45,887 nucleotides of DNA from Thermoanaerobaculia bacterium (GTDB taxonomy: Bacteria; Acidobacteriota; Thermoanaerobaculia; Multivoradales; JAHEKO01), in contig CAMYLC010000015.1 of the NCBI GenBank assembly GCA_947259195.1, positions 1 to 45,887 of the forward strand, written 5' to 3'. Under the pieces are notes generated by a model. It worked only from the letters and a program-made list of their open reading frames with translations, had not been told where the DNA came from and did not search any database. Position numbers and translations under genes: made by a program. Positions 1 through 7,955 of this stretch are shown piece by piece. Positions within the stretch are counted from its first letter, which is position 1. The number at the start of each line of letters is the position of its first letter.

Positions 1-743
1 CGAAGGGCAAGGCGATCGTCAACCTTCTGAACCTCGAGCAGCAAGAGAGTATTGCAACGACGGTGGCGGTGCGGGATTTTCCCGACAGCCACAACTTGAT
101 CTTCGCCACGGAGAAGGGCACGATCAAGAAGACTAAGCTCTCAGCCTATTCGAACCCCCGCAGCGGCGGCATCGTCGCAATCAAGGTGGACGAAGGAGAC
201 CGCCTGTTGGACGTGCGGGTGACCGACGGCGACAAGACGATCCTGCTGGTAACCGCCAAGGGTTTCTCTATCAGGTTCTCGGAGAAGGATGCCCGCGCCA
301 TGGGGCGCGCGACGCGGGGCGTGCGAGGCATCTCGCTGCGCAAGGGCGACAAGGTCGTCTCGATGGAGACCCTGGAACTGGAGGGCGGCGAGGTCTTGTC
401 GGTTGCCGAGAAGGCCATCGGCAAGAGAACCCCGGTGGCGCAGTATCGATTGCAGCGCAGGGGCGGCAAGGGAATCATCAACCTCAAGGTCTCCGGCAAG
501 ACCGGCGAGGTCATCGGGGCCATGCAGGTGCAACCCGAGGACGGCCTGATTCTGATCACTCAGGATGGCAAGATCATCCGCATCCCTGTCGACGGCGTCA
601 GGGTCAGCGCCCGGTCCACGCAGGGCGTGAAGCTCATGGACCTGGATGGCGAGGACCGCCTGGTTTCGGTTGCCAAACTGAGCGAGCGGGAGGAAGAGGT
701 GGTGGGCGAGGAACCTGATCCAGAGTCCGAGCCAGTCAACTGA
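1..743 (+). CDS. gyrA: DNA gyrase subunit A, C-terminal part (5' end outside window)
   Basis: The frame is open from base 3 and runs off the left edge, so only the C-terminal DNA-wrapping domain is present. GyrA introduces negative supercoils together with GyrB in the cytoplasm; this domain is a six-bladed beta-pinwheel that wraps DNA. Repeated blades are visible (motifs such as [34 protein letters not shown]). The GyrA box QRRGGKG lies at bases 453-473, which separates gyrase from topoisomerase IV ParC. The protein ends in an acidic tail ([14 protein letters not shown]), common in GyrA. The stop codon is TGA at 741-743. Identification is from sequence motifs and I am very sure of it. Confidence 0.96.
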   Translation, partial: KGKAIVNLLNLEQQESIATTVAVRDFPDSHNLIFATEKGTIKKTKLSAYSNPRSGGIVAIKVDEGDRLLDVRVTDGDKTILLVTAKGFSIRFSEKDARAMGRATRGVRGISLRKGDKVVSMETLELEGGEVLSVAEKAIGKRTPVAQYRLQRRGGKGIINLKVSGKTGEVIGAMQVQPEDGLILITQDGKIIRIPVDGVRVSARSTQGVKLMDLDGEDRLVSVAKLSEREEEVVGEEPDPESEPVN

Positions 744-754
744 CGGCCCGTCAG
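740..754. other. Short perfect inverted repeat at the gyrA stop codon
   Basis: CTGACGG and CCGTCAG are separated by one base and overlap the gyrA stop codon. No T-tract follows, so it is not a classical intrinsic terminator. It could be a weak hairpin or a protein site; function unknown. Confidence 0.3.
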
Positions 755-803
755 CAACAGGCATTACCCAAGCCGAGCAGAGTAGAGAGCGGAGGGTCGA
801 ACC

Positions 804-1379
804 GTTCGCAACCATAGCGGCACAAGCCTCGTCTATCGATTCGCCTGGATCTTCTATCTGATCCTGGCGATAGCCGGCGCCCTCTGGGTTGGCTGGCGTG
901 AGGGCGCCATTTTGCCGGCACTCTTCGTGGACGCGGAGAGTTGGTGGTTGGATGCTCTGCTCGGGGTAGGTGTTGGAGGTCTCCTCGTCGGTCTTTGGAG
1001 GGCAGCGCGCCGCAGGCTGACGAGCGCAGTCGAACTCGAAAAGCAACTGGCGGAGTTGTTGGGCCCCATGGAGCGACACGAGATCGTCGTCTTGGCACTG
1101 CTGTCGGGTTTTGCCGAAGAGTTGTTCTTTCGCGGTGCCGTTCAGGGGGCGTGGGGCTGGTTTCCGGCCACGGTACTGTTCACGCTGCTGCACACCGGAC
1201 CCGGTAGCACCTACAAGGCCTGGACGGCATTTGCCGGCGTGGCGGGCCTGGCACTCGCCGGCCTCATGTTGTGGCGTGGCAATCTGCTGGCCCCGATCCT
1301 CGCCCATGTAGTCGTCAACGCCGTGAACCTGCACCAACTCGTTGGTGAGCCCGGAACAAAACCCTTTCGAGCTGGGTGA
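804..1379 (+). CDS. CPBP (CAAX/Abi-type) intramembrane metalloprotease
   Basis: Small polytopic membrane protein of the CPBP family (Rce1/Abi-like glutamic or metallo-protease). The family motifs are all visible: EELFFR (EExxxR), FTLLH (FxxxH) and HVVVN (HxxxN), each inside a hydrophobic stretch. The frame is open from 786. The only standard start is TTG at 912, but that would remove a clear first membrane segment (FAWIFYLILAIAGALWVGW). A GGAGG ribosome site at 791-795 points, with an 8-base spacer, to codon 804, which reads GTT. I give 804 as the start on that basis; the start is uncertain, the gene itself is not. It follows gyrA and precedes the M20 gene. The substrate cannot be read from the sequence. 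Confidence 0.82.
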   Translation, partial: VRNHSGTSLVYRFAWIFYLILAIAGALWVGWREGAILPALFVDAESWWLDALLGVGVGGLLVGLWRAARRRLTSAVELEKQLAELLGPMERHEIVVLALLSGFAEELFFRGAVQGAWGWFPATVLFTLLHTGPGSTYKAWTAFAGVAGLALAGLMLWRGNLLAPILAHVVVNAVNLHQLVGEPGTKPFRAG

Positions 1380-1452
1380 ATCTTGCGGGCCGAGGGCTCT
1401 GCTAGACTGAGATCGAAGCGCGAATCGAAAGACTCTCGGAGGGATCAAGCCG

Positions 1453-2838
1453 ATGACGGAAGCCAGCCAGGATGTCTTCACCTACCTGGACGAAAAGGAA
1501 GCCGGCTATCTGGAGGAGCTCAAGGAGTATCTGCGGATTCCATCGGTCTCTACCGACCCTGAGTACAACACCGAGGTCTTGCGCTGCAGCGAGTTTCTTC
1601 TGGCGAAACTCGAGGCGGCCGGACTGGCGACCGAAGCCATCGAGACGGATGGCAACCCGCTGATCTACGCCGAGTGGAGCCAAGCAGAAGGCAAACCAAC
1701 GGTGCTCTTCTATGGGCACTACGATGTGCAGCCGGCCGACCCAATCGAAGAGTGGCGCAGCCCTCCGTTCGAGCCAACCGAGGAGGGAGATCTCCTGGTC
1801 TGTCGTGGGGCCACCGATGACAAGGGGCAGTCGTTTACCCACCTCAAGGCGGTCGAGGCAATGCTCGGGACGCGGGGAGAGCTGCCGGTCAACGTCAAGT
1901 TCCTGGTCGAGGGCGAAGAGGAGATCGGTGGTCACGGAATCGAGAAGTTCGTCATCGAGGATGCAGGCGAGCGGCTGGCTTGCGATGCCGTGGTCGTCTC
2001 GGACACGTCCATGTTCGCGCCCGGTCAACCGGCCCTGCTTTACGGTCTCAAGGGTCTGGCCTATATGGAGCTCAAGGTTACGGGCCCCAACCGAGATCTG
2101 CATTCCGGAACGTTCGGCGGCGCCGTCGCCAATCCTGCAAATGCGTTGAGTCAGATCATCGCTCGGCTCCAGGATCCGAAGACCGGCAAGATTCTCATTC
2201 CGGGGTTCTATGACGACGTGCGCCCGCTCGAGAGTTGGGAGCGAGAGGAGTTCGCCAAGCTTGCCTTCGACGAAAGAACCTATATGGCCGATCTGGGCGT
2301 GAGCGAGCTGTTCGGCGAGGAGAGCTACAGCACCCTGGAGAGGGCCTGGGGGCGCCCGACCTGCGACGTGAACGGCATCTACGGCGGTTACCAAGGTGAG
2401 GGCGCCAAGACCGTGATTCCGGCCTGGGCGGGAGCCAAGGTTTCCATGCGCCTGGTACCGAACCAGGCCCCGGCGAAGATCGCCCGGCTCTTCAGCGACT
2501 ATGTTCAGGAGATCGCTCCGGCAGGGGTCGAGGTCGAGGTAAGCGACCTGCATGGAGCCGAGCCGGTGCTCATCGATGTCCAGGGCCCGATCGCCGACGC
2601 CGCGATGGTCGCCCAGGAGCAGATCTGGGGCGCCCAACCGGTGCGGGTTCGCGAAGGTGGCTCCATCCCCATCGTGGCCACCTTTGCGAAGGTCCTGAAA
2701 GTGCCCGTCCTGCTGATTGGTCACGGCCTCCCCGACGATCGCCTGCACGCGCCGAACGAGAAGTTCAATATCAGCCATTTCTACAAGGGAATTCGTACGA
2801 TCGTGCGACTCCTGGACGAGGTCGGTGAAATAGCATGA
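1453..2838 (+). CDS. M20-family dipeptidase (PepV/CNDP-like)
   Basis: A 461-residue zinc dipeptidase of family M20, the usual size for the carnosinase/PepV branch with catalytic and lid domains. Visible metal-site motifs: FYGHYDVQP (His89, Asp91), RGATDDKG (bridging Asp about 122), EGEEEIGGHG (acid pair about 155-156) and GHGLPDDRLHAPNE near the C-terminus. It is expected to hydrolyse small dipeptides in the cytoplasm. The ATG is preceded by GGAGGG at a good distance. The stop overlaps the next gene by four bases (ATGA), so the two are translationally coupled. It may serve general peptide turnover; a role in muropeptide dipeptide cleavage is possible but only inferred from the downstream region. 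Confidence 0.9.
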   Translation: MTEASQDVFTYLDEKEAGYLEELKEYLRIPSVSTDPEYNTEVLRCSEFLLAKLEAAGLATEAIETDGNPLIYAEWSQAEGKPTVLFYGHYDVQPADPIEEWRSPPFEPTEEGDLLVCRGATDDKGQSFTHLKAVEAMLGTRGELPVNVKFLVEGEEEIGGHGIEKFVIEDAGERLACDAVVVSDTSMFAPGQPALLYGLKGLAYMELKVTGPNRDLHSGTFGGAVANPANALSQIIARLQDPKTGKILIPGFYDDVRPLESWEREEFAKLAFDERTYMADLGVSELFGEESYSTLERAWGRPTCDVNGIYGGYQGEGAKTVIPAWAGAKVSMRLVPNQAPAKIARLFSDYVQEIAPAGVEVEVSDLHGAEPVLIDVQGPIADAAMVAQEQIWGAQPVRVREGGSIPIVATFAKVLKVPVLLIGHGLPDDRLHAPNEKFNISHFYKGIRTIVRLLDEVGEIA

Positions 2839-3413
2839 ACCGCAACGAGCCTGAACCCGCCAACCAACAGAGGGAGACCGTGGAACGAGAGTTGAAGTTC
2901 CCTTGCGACAACCTGGAAGCAATGCGAGAGCGCCTCTTGGCCTTCGAAGCGGAACGCCTGTCAGCCGGGGGAGCCGAGGAAAACCTGGTCTACGATTGCG
3001 AGGGTAGGCTCTTCGAGAAGCGTGAGATCCTGCGCCTGCGCCGCGATCGGGCGGGCTGGTCGCTGACATTCAAGGGGTCTCCGACCTTCGAGGATGGAGT
3101 CAAGATCCGCTCGGAACGCGAGACCAAGGTGGAAAACGGCGATGAGGTCCATGCCATCTTGCTAGGCCTGGGCTATGAAGTGGTGAAACGCTATGAGAAG
3201 AAGCGCGAAGAGTGGCGGCTGGGGGGTGTGATGGTCGCCCTGGACCGCACACCGATCGGTGATTTTGTCGAGTTCGAGGGCAGCGGCGCCACCAAAGTCG
3301 CACAGCGATGTGAGTTCGATGTAGAGCAGGCGGAAATGCGCACCTACCTCGACCTTTACGAGGACTACCGGCGGGAGCACCCCGAGGCGCCGCCGGACAT
3401 GGTTTTTTCTTGA
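2835..3413 (+). CDS. CYTH-domain protein (class IV adenylate cyclase / triphosphatase-like)
   Basis: A 192-residue protein of the CYTH superfamily, a triphosphate-binding tunnel fold that includes CyaB-type adenylate cyclases and thiamine triphosphatases. The signature ExExK is present as E17-R-E19-L-K21, and further alternating charged strands follow (LRLRRDRAGWSLTFKG, VKIRSERETKV, KRYEKKREEW, VALDRTPIGDFVEFEG), all typical of the tunnel walls. It overlaps the upstream peptidase by ATGA and abuts the downstream nucleotidyltransferase. The substrate (ATP, thiamine triphosphate or inorganic triphosphate) cannot be decided from the sequence. Confidence 0.85.
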   Translation: MNRNEPEPANQQRETVERELKFPCDNLEAMRERLLAFEAERLSAGGAEENLVYDCEGRLFEKREILRLRRDRAGWSLTFKGSPTFEDGVKIRSERETKVENGDEVHAILLGLGYEVVKRYEKKREEWRLGGVMVALDRTPIGDFVEFEGSGATKVAQRCEFDVEQAEMRTYLDLYEDYRREHPEAPPDMVFS

Positions 3414-4477
3414 AGGAGCTTCGACTGCGGGCCGTTGTGCTGGCTGCGGGGCATGGCAATCGCCTGCGGCCACTCACCGAGTTCGCCCCCAAGCCACTAT
3501 TGCCCGTCCAGGGCGAGTCGATAGCCGGCCGTACCTTGGGTCAATTGGCCCGCCTGGGGTGCGAGGCGGCAGCCGTCAACCTCTGCCACATGGGGGATTC
3601 CATTCGCGAGCACCTCGGTGACTCCGTTGATGGAATGCCCCTGACCTATTCTCCGGAAGAGCAGTTGCTCGGAACCCTGGGCGCCCTCGGTCCTCTCGAG
3701 GAGTTCCTCCGACCAGCCGACCTGGTACTCGTAATCAACGGGGACAGCCTCTGCCGCTGGCCTCTCAAGCGTCTGGTCAAGAAGCACCAGAAAAGCGATG
3801 CACAGGCGACAATGCTGGTCTCTCGCCGCCTCGACCCGGGGCCCTTCGGTGGCGGTGTGCGACTGGACGATAAGAACCACATCGTTGCATTTCGTGGGTC
3901 CGCAGGTGCCACAGAGAAGGATCGGCACCGGGTGTTCATGGGAGCCCATGTCTTGTCACCCGGCCTTCTGGGCGGGATGCGGAGGAGACAACCACAGGAC
4001 TTTGTAGCCGATCTCTATGAGCCGTTGGTCTCCCGGGGGGGTCTCGTGAAGGCGGTGGAAACGAATCGTCCATGGCACGACCTGGGAACCCCACAGCGCT
4101 ATCTCGAAGGCGTTCGGGATTGGGTGGGCCGGAGGTTGCTGCCTGGGATCGGGTCTCAGAACTGGGTTTCCGAGGGCGCGAATCTGGCCGAGGGCGTGAA
4201 GCTGCGACGGACGGTCGTCGAACGGGACTGCCGCATCAACGCGGGCTGCTATCTGGAGGATTCTCTGTTGCTGCCCGGCGCTCGCGTCAGCGAGCGGTGC
4301 CACGTGACAGGGTCGATATTGGGATTCGGGGTGGTTCTGCCTCCGGGAACCAGTGTCGAGGCGAGATTGGTCACCACTGTCCGGGCGAGCTCGAGCCCGA
4401 GACCCGAGGACTCCGTGGTCGGTGGCCTGGTCTATTCGCCGCTGGAACCGGTCGTCGGTTCAGGAGAGCGTTGCTAG
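3410..4477 (+). CDS. NDP-sugar pyrophosphorylase-like nucleotidyltransferase
   Basis: A 355-residue sugar-1-phosphate nucleotidyltransferase. The N-terminal Rossmann-like domain has the signature LAAGHGNRLRPLT followed by PKPLLPV, plus VINGDSL for the metal-binding aspartate. The C-terminal ~100 residues resemble a short left-handed beta-helix (NLAEGVKLRRTVV, AGCYLEDSLL), as in mannose-1-phosphate guanylyltransferases. The sugar is unknown; MurU-type activity is conceivable given the amino-sugar genes further on, but MurU enzymes are shorter. The listed start is TTG, overlapping the previous stop. A ribosome site AAGGAG at 3413-3418 would fit an alternative in-frame CTG start at 3425 better. 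A TAG stop ends the gene at 4477. Confidence 0.85.
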   Translation: MKELRLRAVVLAAGHGNRLRPLTEFAPKPLLPVQGESIAGRTLGQLARLGCEAAAVNLCHMGDSIREHLGDSVDGMPLTYSPEEQLLGTLGALGPLEEFLRPADLVLVINGDSLCRWPLKRLVKKHQKSDAQATMLVSRRLDPGPFGGGVRLDDKNHIVAFRGSAGATEKDRHRVFMGAHVLSPGLLGGMRRRQPQDFVADLYEPLVSRGGLVKAVETNRPWHDLGTPQRYLEGVRDWVGRRLLPGIGSQNWVSEGANLAEGVKLRRTVVERDCRINAGCYLEDSLLLPGARVSERCHVTGSILGFGVVLPPGTSVEARLVTTVRASSSPRPEDSVVGGLVYSPLEPVVGSGERC

Positions 4478-4509
4478 ACTCGAGCAAGGACTTTTCGGCC
4501 TTCTCAGCG

Positions 4510-5205
4510 ATGACACCACCAGGTGAAGCAGTAGCGATCCCCGCACCCGGCCCGTTCAGTCTTCTGATTTTCGACTGGGACGGCACCCTGCTGGACTCGA
4601 TTTCGAGCATTGTGGAGTGCACCCAGCAGGCCCTGCGGGAACTCGATCAGCCACCGGTACCGGACGAGCAAATTCGCGGCGCAATCGGACTGGGATTGCG
4701 GGAGACCGTCGAGCGCTTTGCCCCCGGGTGCGACGAGACGTTGTTCCAGGCCATCGTCGAGACCTACGGTCGACACTGGCTAACGACCTATTGCCATCAG
4801 CCGCAGCTTTTTCCTGGCGTGCGTGGTCTCCTGGAGGATCTGCGGCTGGCGGGCTATCTTCTGGGGTTGGCTACAGCCAAGGGCCGCAAGGGTCTGACGC
4901 GAGATCTCGAGGCTACCGGAATGGGTGAGTTCTTTCTGGCGACCCGGACGGTGGACGAGGCCCGCAGCAAGCCCGACCCGCAGATGATTCTCGACATCGC
5001 GGACGAACTGGGAGTCACCACCGATCGAACCCTAATGGTCGGCGATACGATCCACGACCTGGAGATGGCCCACAATGCCCGCGCGGCCGCGGTCGCCGTC
5101 TGCAGCGGCTCTGAGCGCCGGACGACCCTGGAGGAGGCTCGGCCCCTTGTCTGCCTCGACAGGGCCACAGAGCTGCCTGCCTGGCTGTCTCCTGAAGGAG
5201 GATGA
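4510..5205 (+). CDS. HAD-family hydrolase, phosphoglycolate phosphatase-like
   Basis: A 231-residue haloacid-dehalogenase phosphatase of the Gph/PGP branch. Motif I is FDWDGTLLDS (nucleophile D22, acid D24), motif II is ATAKGRKG, motif III lysine lies in RSKPDP, and motif IV is MVGDTIHDLEMA. The helical cap between motifs I and II fits a C1-capped phosphatase. The frame is open far upstream, but ATG 4510 places motif I at the usual distance from the N-terminus. The likely role is removal of phosphate from a small phosphorylated metabolite in the cytoplasm; the substrate is not readable from sequence. It sits four bases before the CBS gene, probably in one operon. Confidence 0.88.
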   Translation: MTPPGEAVAIPAPGPFSLLIFDWDGTLLDSISSIVECTQQALRELDQPPVPDEQIRGAIGLGLRETVERFAPGCDETLFQAIVETYGRHWLTTYCHQPQLFPGVRGLLEDLRLAGYLLGLATAKGRKGLTRDLEATGMGEFFLATRTVDEARSKPDPQMILDIADELGVTTDRTLMVGDTIHDLEMAHNARAAAVAVCSGSERRTTLEEARPLVCLDRATELPAWLSPEGG

Positions 5206-5208
5206 GTC

Positions 5209-5643
5209 ATGTGGCCCCGCAACGTGAAGAGCATTCCCCCGGTCAAGGCCGTGATGACCCCTTTCCCGCATTCCATCGAGGTGAGCGAGACGACGACGAA
5301 GGCCAGAAAGATGATGGCAGGGCTCGGATTCCACCATCTGCCGGTGATGGATCGGGGAGAGTTGATCGGTGTCATCAGCGAGCGCGATCTTCGGCGTGCT
5401 GAGAGCGCTGGCAGCGAGGCACATCTGGTCGCTGACGTCGCCTGTCGGGAGGCCTTTCTGGTCGATCTGTCAGAGCCGCTGGATCGGGTGCTGTCGAAGA
5501 TGGCCCGGCGCCGGGCCGGCTCTGTCCTGGTGGTCAAGGAGGACAGGTTGGCCGGCATCTTCACCGTCACGGATGCCTGCCGCAGCTTTGCGGAATGCCT
5601 CAGGGCCCAGTTTCCCGGTGAAGGGGGGGACGAGGCGGCGTGA
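5209..5643 (+). CDS. Stand-alone CBS-pair protein
   Basis: A 144-residue protein made of two CBS repeats and little else. Repeat one spans roughly residues 10-63 (VKAVMTPFPHSIEV ... GVISERDLRR) and repeat two roughly 74-135 (LVVKEDRLAGIFTVTDACR). Paired CBS domains bind adenosine nucleotides and usually regulate a partner. AAGGAGG lies seven bases before the ATG, a strong ribosome site, and the gene starts four bases after the HAD stop. The partner is not evident; the adjacent HAD phosphatase is the obvious candidate. It is followed directly by a G-rich repeat. Confidence 0.85.
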   Translation: MWPRNVKSIPPVKAVMTPFPHSIEVSETTTKARKMMAGLGFHHLPVMDRGELIGVISERDLRRAESAGSEAHLVADVACREAFLVDLSEPLDRVLSKMARRRAGSVLVVKEDRLAGIFTVTDACRSFAECLRAQFPGEGGDEAA

Positions 5644-5712
5644 TAGGAAGGGCCCAGGGGTCTCGGGGCATAGGGGCCTGAGGGGACAAACTTCCGCCAA
5701 CCGAGGGCTTGA
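5644..5712 (+). repeat. Intergenic G-rich repeat fragment (G-quadruplex motif) between convergent genes
   Basis: Directly behind the CBS stop lies a tract with five runs of three or four G (5650-5652, 5657-5660, 5665-5668, 5673-5676, 5682-5685) separated by four- or five-base loops, a textbook G-quadruplex pattern on the plus strand. It aligns with the left arm of the longer repeat at 40439-40475 (shared blocks GAAGGGC, GGGCATA, GGGCCT). It separates two convergent genes and may affect transcript ends. Confidence 0.6.
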
Positions 5713-6930
5713 CTAGGCAACGCGGCCCTTGGTGATCCATTCGAAGACTTCGTCGACTTGTTGCCAGCCGAGGCGCATCAGGAAAGAGCTGTTCCTGCCG
5801 TAGGACTTGGATCCGAGAATAAAGAAGTCGGGCTCGGGATTGGTGAGGGTTTCGATACCCTGACCTCTCTGGGTCAGGCAATCGGCATCCGATCGCGAGG
5901 CCAAGAGGGAGGCAGCCAGCTTCATGGGTCCGCTGGTCGCATAGCACTCGTGGATCTGGAGTTGTCGGTAGAGTTGATGATCGCCGACGAAGCCGGTGAG
6001 GGACAGGACGCGGTCGACTTCCACGCCGCGCTGCCCGCCCCCAGAATCACGGAAGGTGATTCCGATGCGGTTACCCTTCCTCGCCAGCGAGTCCACCACG
6101 ACGCCCGGAACCATCTCGATCGCATCCGAGCCACCCGAGGCAAGTGCTTGCGCCTGGCGAAGCAGCCTTGCGCGCTCTGGGAGGGGGTCGTCCTCCTGGA
6201 CGGTCCAGATCGGCTCGGCCCGTCGAATGGCCCAGAGAACCCGCGTTCCGGGATGACGCTTGGCCAAGGCGTCCAGCTCCACCGCGGCAGTCTGGGCGGA
6301 ATGGCCGGCGCCGACGAGCAGTATCTCCTTGCCGGCCCAAGCACTCTCCTGGATTGCGAAGTTGGGGACCCAGCGGACGATAACGTCCTCCAGGCTCTCC
6401 TCGCCGGGGGCTGGTATGCCGCCGTCGCCCAGGGCGTTCGGCGTCCCATAGTTACCCGTACAGTCGAGCACGATCTCGGCCTGTTCGGTCCACTCTCGCC
6501 CCCGAGAGTCCGTAAGCAAAAGTCTGAATGGGTGTCGAGCGCGTCGCGGGGTGCCGATCTCTTCGTTCTTGAGGAGGCCTTCGCGACCCACCGCCAGCAC
6601 CGGAGTGCGAAAGCGAGTGTTCTCTTCGAGGGCGGGTAGCTTCGCCAGTGGCTCGAAGATCGCGTCGGCGAGCTCTTCACCAGTTGGGCAGTCGTCCCCG
6701 GAGGGCACATCGTGGCCTGTCGCCAGCAGTGCCTTGCGGGCCCTGGGTGAGACATCCAGGTCCCAGGGGGAGAAGAGCCTGACGTGGCCCCACATCCGCA
6801 GGAAGGCTGCGGTTGTAGGCCCAGCTTCATAAAGGGTGAAGGGCAGCGCAGCCTCGGCAGCGGCCAAAGCGGCTTCGAGACCGGTTGGGCCGGCTCCGAT
6901 GATGGCGATTCGGCGGTTCTTCGAGCTCAC
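5713..6930 (-). CDS. FAD-dependent NAD(P)-binding oxidoreductase (flavin monooxygenase-like)
   Basis: A 405-residue two-dinucleotide-binding flavoprotein. The FAD Rossmann motif IAIIGAGPTGLEAAL is at the N-terminus and the NAD(P)H motif ILLVGAGHSAQTAAVEL near residue 200, the layout of flavin-containing monooxygenases and thioredoxin reductase-like enzymes. The start is GTG at 6930 with GGAG nine bases upstream on the minus strand. It is the last gene of a minus-strand operon with an ArsM-like methyltransferase, a radical SAM enzyme and a metallophosphoesterase, 50 bases behind the last of these. It probably oxidises or reduces an intermediate of that pathway. The exact reaction is unknown. 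Confidence 0.82.
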   Translation of the reverse strand: MSSKNRRIAIIGAGPTGLEAALAAAEAALPFTLYEAGPTTAAFLRMWGHVRLFSPWDLDVSPRARKALLATGHDVPSGDDCPTGEELADAIFEPLAKLPALEENTRFRTPVLAVGREGLLKNEEIGTPRRARHPFRLLLTDSRGREWTEQAEIVLDCTGNYGTPNALGDGGIPAPGEESLEDVIVRWVPNFAIQESAWAGKEILLVGAGHSAQTAAVELDALAKRHPGTRVLWAIRRAEPIWTVQEDDPLPERARLLRQAQALASGGSDAIEMVPGVVVDSLARKGNRIGITFRDSGGGQRGVEVDRVLSLTGFVGDHQLYRQLQIHECYATSGPMKLAASLLASRSDADCLTQRGQGIETLTNPEPDFFILGSKSYGRNSSFLMRLGWQQVDEVFEWITKGRVA

Positions 6931-6980
6931 GTTCGATTTCTCCGGTGAGTGCTGTTGCGTCTTCTTCCGAGCACCAGGAT

Positions 6981-7955
6981 TCAGTAGCGCGATTTAGCGC
7001 GCTCGCGAGCGGGCAGGATCTCCAAGCAGGTGGTCCACCAGCCGTGGCGAATGGTGTCGATGAACTCCTGAGGCAGGCCCTGCTGAAGCATCTCTCGGGC
7101 CAGAGACACGTGATCGTACTCGAGGGGAAGCAATTCGACCCCGAGATCGCCGTCTCGGGCTTCCAGCATCGCATACCAGACGCCAGGCTGGCCGTCGTTG
7201 GCGGGCCTACCGATGACCCCCACGTTCACGACGTCGCGTCCGGAGGGCAGGCGGCGGTGCCAGTGAAGACCGGTGTGGGTGCAAAGCAACCCGTCGCAGG
7301 ATTCCTGGTTCAGGAGCACTTCGAGAAAGGAGACGGGCGATGTGGAGTGAAACAAGAACTCGTTGATCTGGCGGGGAGAACCGTGCACCAAGAGCAGCTC
7401 GCGCTGTCCGACACGGATACGTCGTCGCAAGGGTAGGTCTCCCATCCAGCGCTTGAAGTCGGAGGAGCAGTGCTCCGACGTGTAGCGATAGGAAAGGGTG
7501 GCGAAGTGATTGTCCCTTGGGTCGGTGTAGCCGCAATTGCAGTCTTCTCGGCCAGTGGCGAGGGATGCTTCGTAGTTGCCTTGAAGAGTTCTGACGTCGC
7601 CTTCGAGCAGGAGAGGCCAGACCTTTTCTGGCGAAGGTCCGAACCCTCCGAGGTCGCCGAGACAGTAGACGGCCTCGGCGCCATGCTTGTGAGCGGCGTC
7701 GAGCACTGCTTCCAGAGCGAGATGGTTGTTGTAGACGCCGCCAAAAACAACGACCCGCGAATAGGGACTCTCGACGGGAGTGGCGTCACGCTCTCGCCCG
7801 AGAAAGTCGCGTTGCTCCGCTCGGCGCTCGTCGTCCGATAGCCGACGACCCAGACTCGTGGTTGCCTGCCGAAACTTCTCGAGTGGCACCAGGCGCTCGC
7901 CCCAGGTGGCCATCCCCCGATGGGTGGTCAGCTTGCCGCTCTCGGCATCGCTCAT
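6981..7955 (-). CDS. Divergent calcineurin-like metallophosphoesterase
   Basis: A 324-residue protein with the calcineurin-like phosphoesterase core from about residue 65. Motif two (CLGDLGGFGPSP), the late HGSP motif (LVHGSPRQINEF) and a THTGLHWHR version of GHTH are present. The first motif, normally DxHGN, reads GGVYNN, so the first metal Asp and His are both missing, and GNH(D/E) reads GNYE. An N-terminal extension of ~65 charged residues is unusual. It overlaps the radical SAM gene by four bases (ATGA), so the two are coupled. It may act with altered metal use or have lost catalysis. The family assignment is sound, the function inferred. Confidence 0.75.
   Translation of the reverse strand: MSDAESGKLTTHRGMATWGERLVPLEKFRQATTSLGRRLSDDERRAEQRDFLGRERDATPVESPYSRVVVFGGVYNNHLALEAVLDAAHKHGAEAVYCLGDLGGFGPSPEKVWPLLLEGDVRTLQGNYEASLATGREDCNCGYTDPRDNHFATLSYRYTSEHCSSDFKRWMGDLPLRRRIRVGQRELLLVHGSPRQINEFLFHSTSPVSFLEVLLNQESCDGLLCTHTGLHWHRRLPSGRDVVNVGVIGRPANDGQPGVWYAMLEARDGDLGVELLPLEYDHVSLAREMLQQGLPQEFIDTIRHGWWTTCLEILPARERAKSRY

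Noticed and set aside
1400..1408. TGCTAGACT before the M20 gene considered as an extended -10 promoter (also seen at 4472-4480)
   Set aside because: No -35 at proper spacing, and the second occurrence contains a stop codon of the upstream gene; evidence too thin for a feature.
1402..3069. A 555-codon minus-strand frame over the M20 dipeptidase
   Set aside because: Antisense shadow; the plus strand encodes the full peptidase with metal motifs and a ribosome site.
4072..4509. Long N-terminal extension in frame with the HAD phosphatase
   Set aside because: It overlaps the 3' part of the nucleotidyltransferase gene and lacks family similarity; ATG 4510 gives the normal HAD length.
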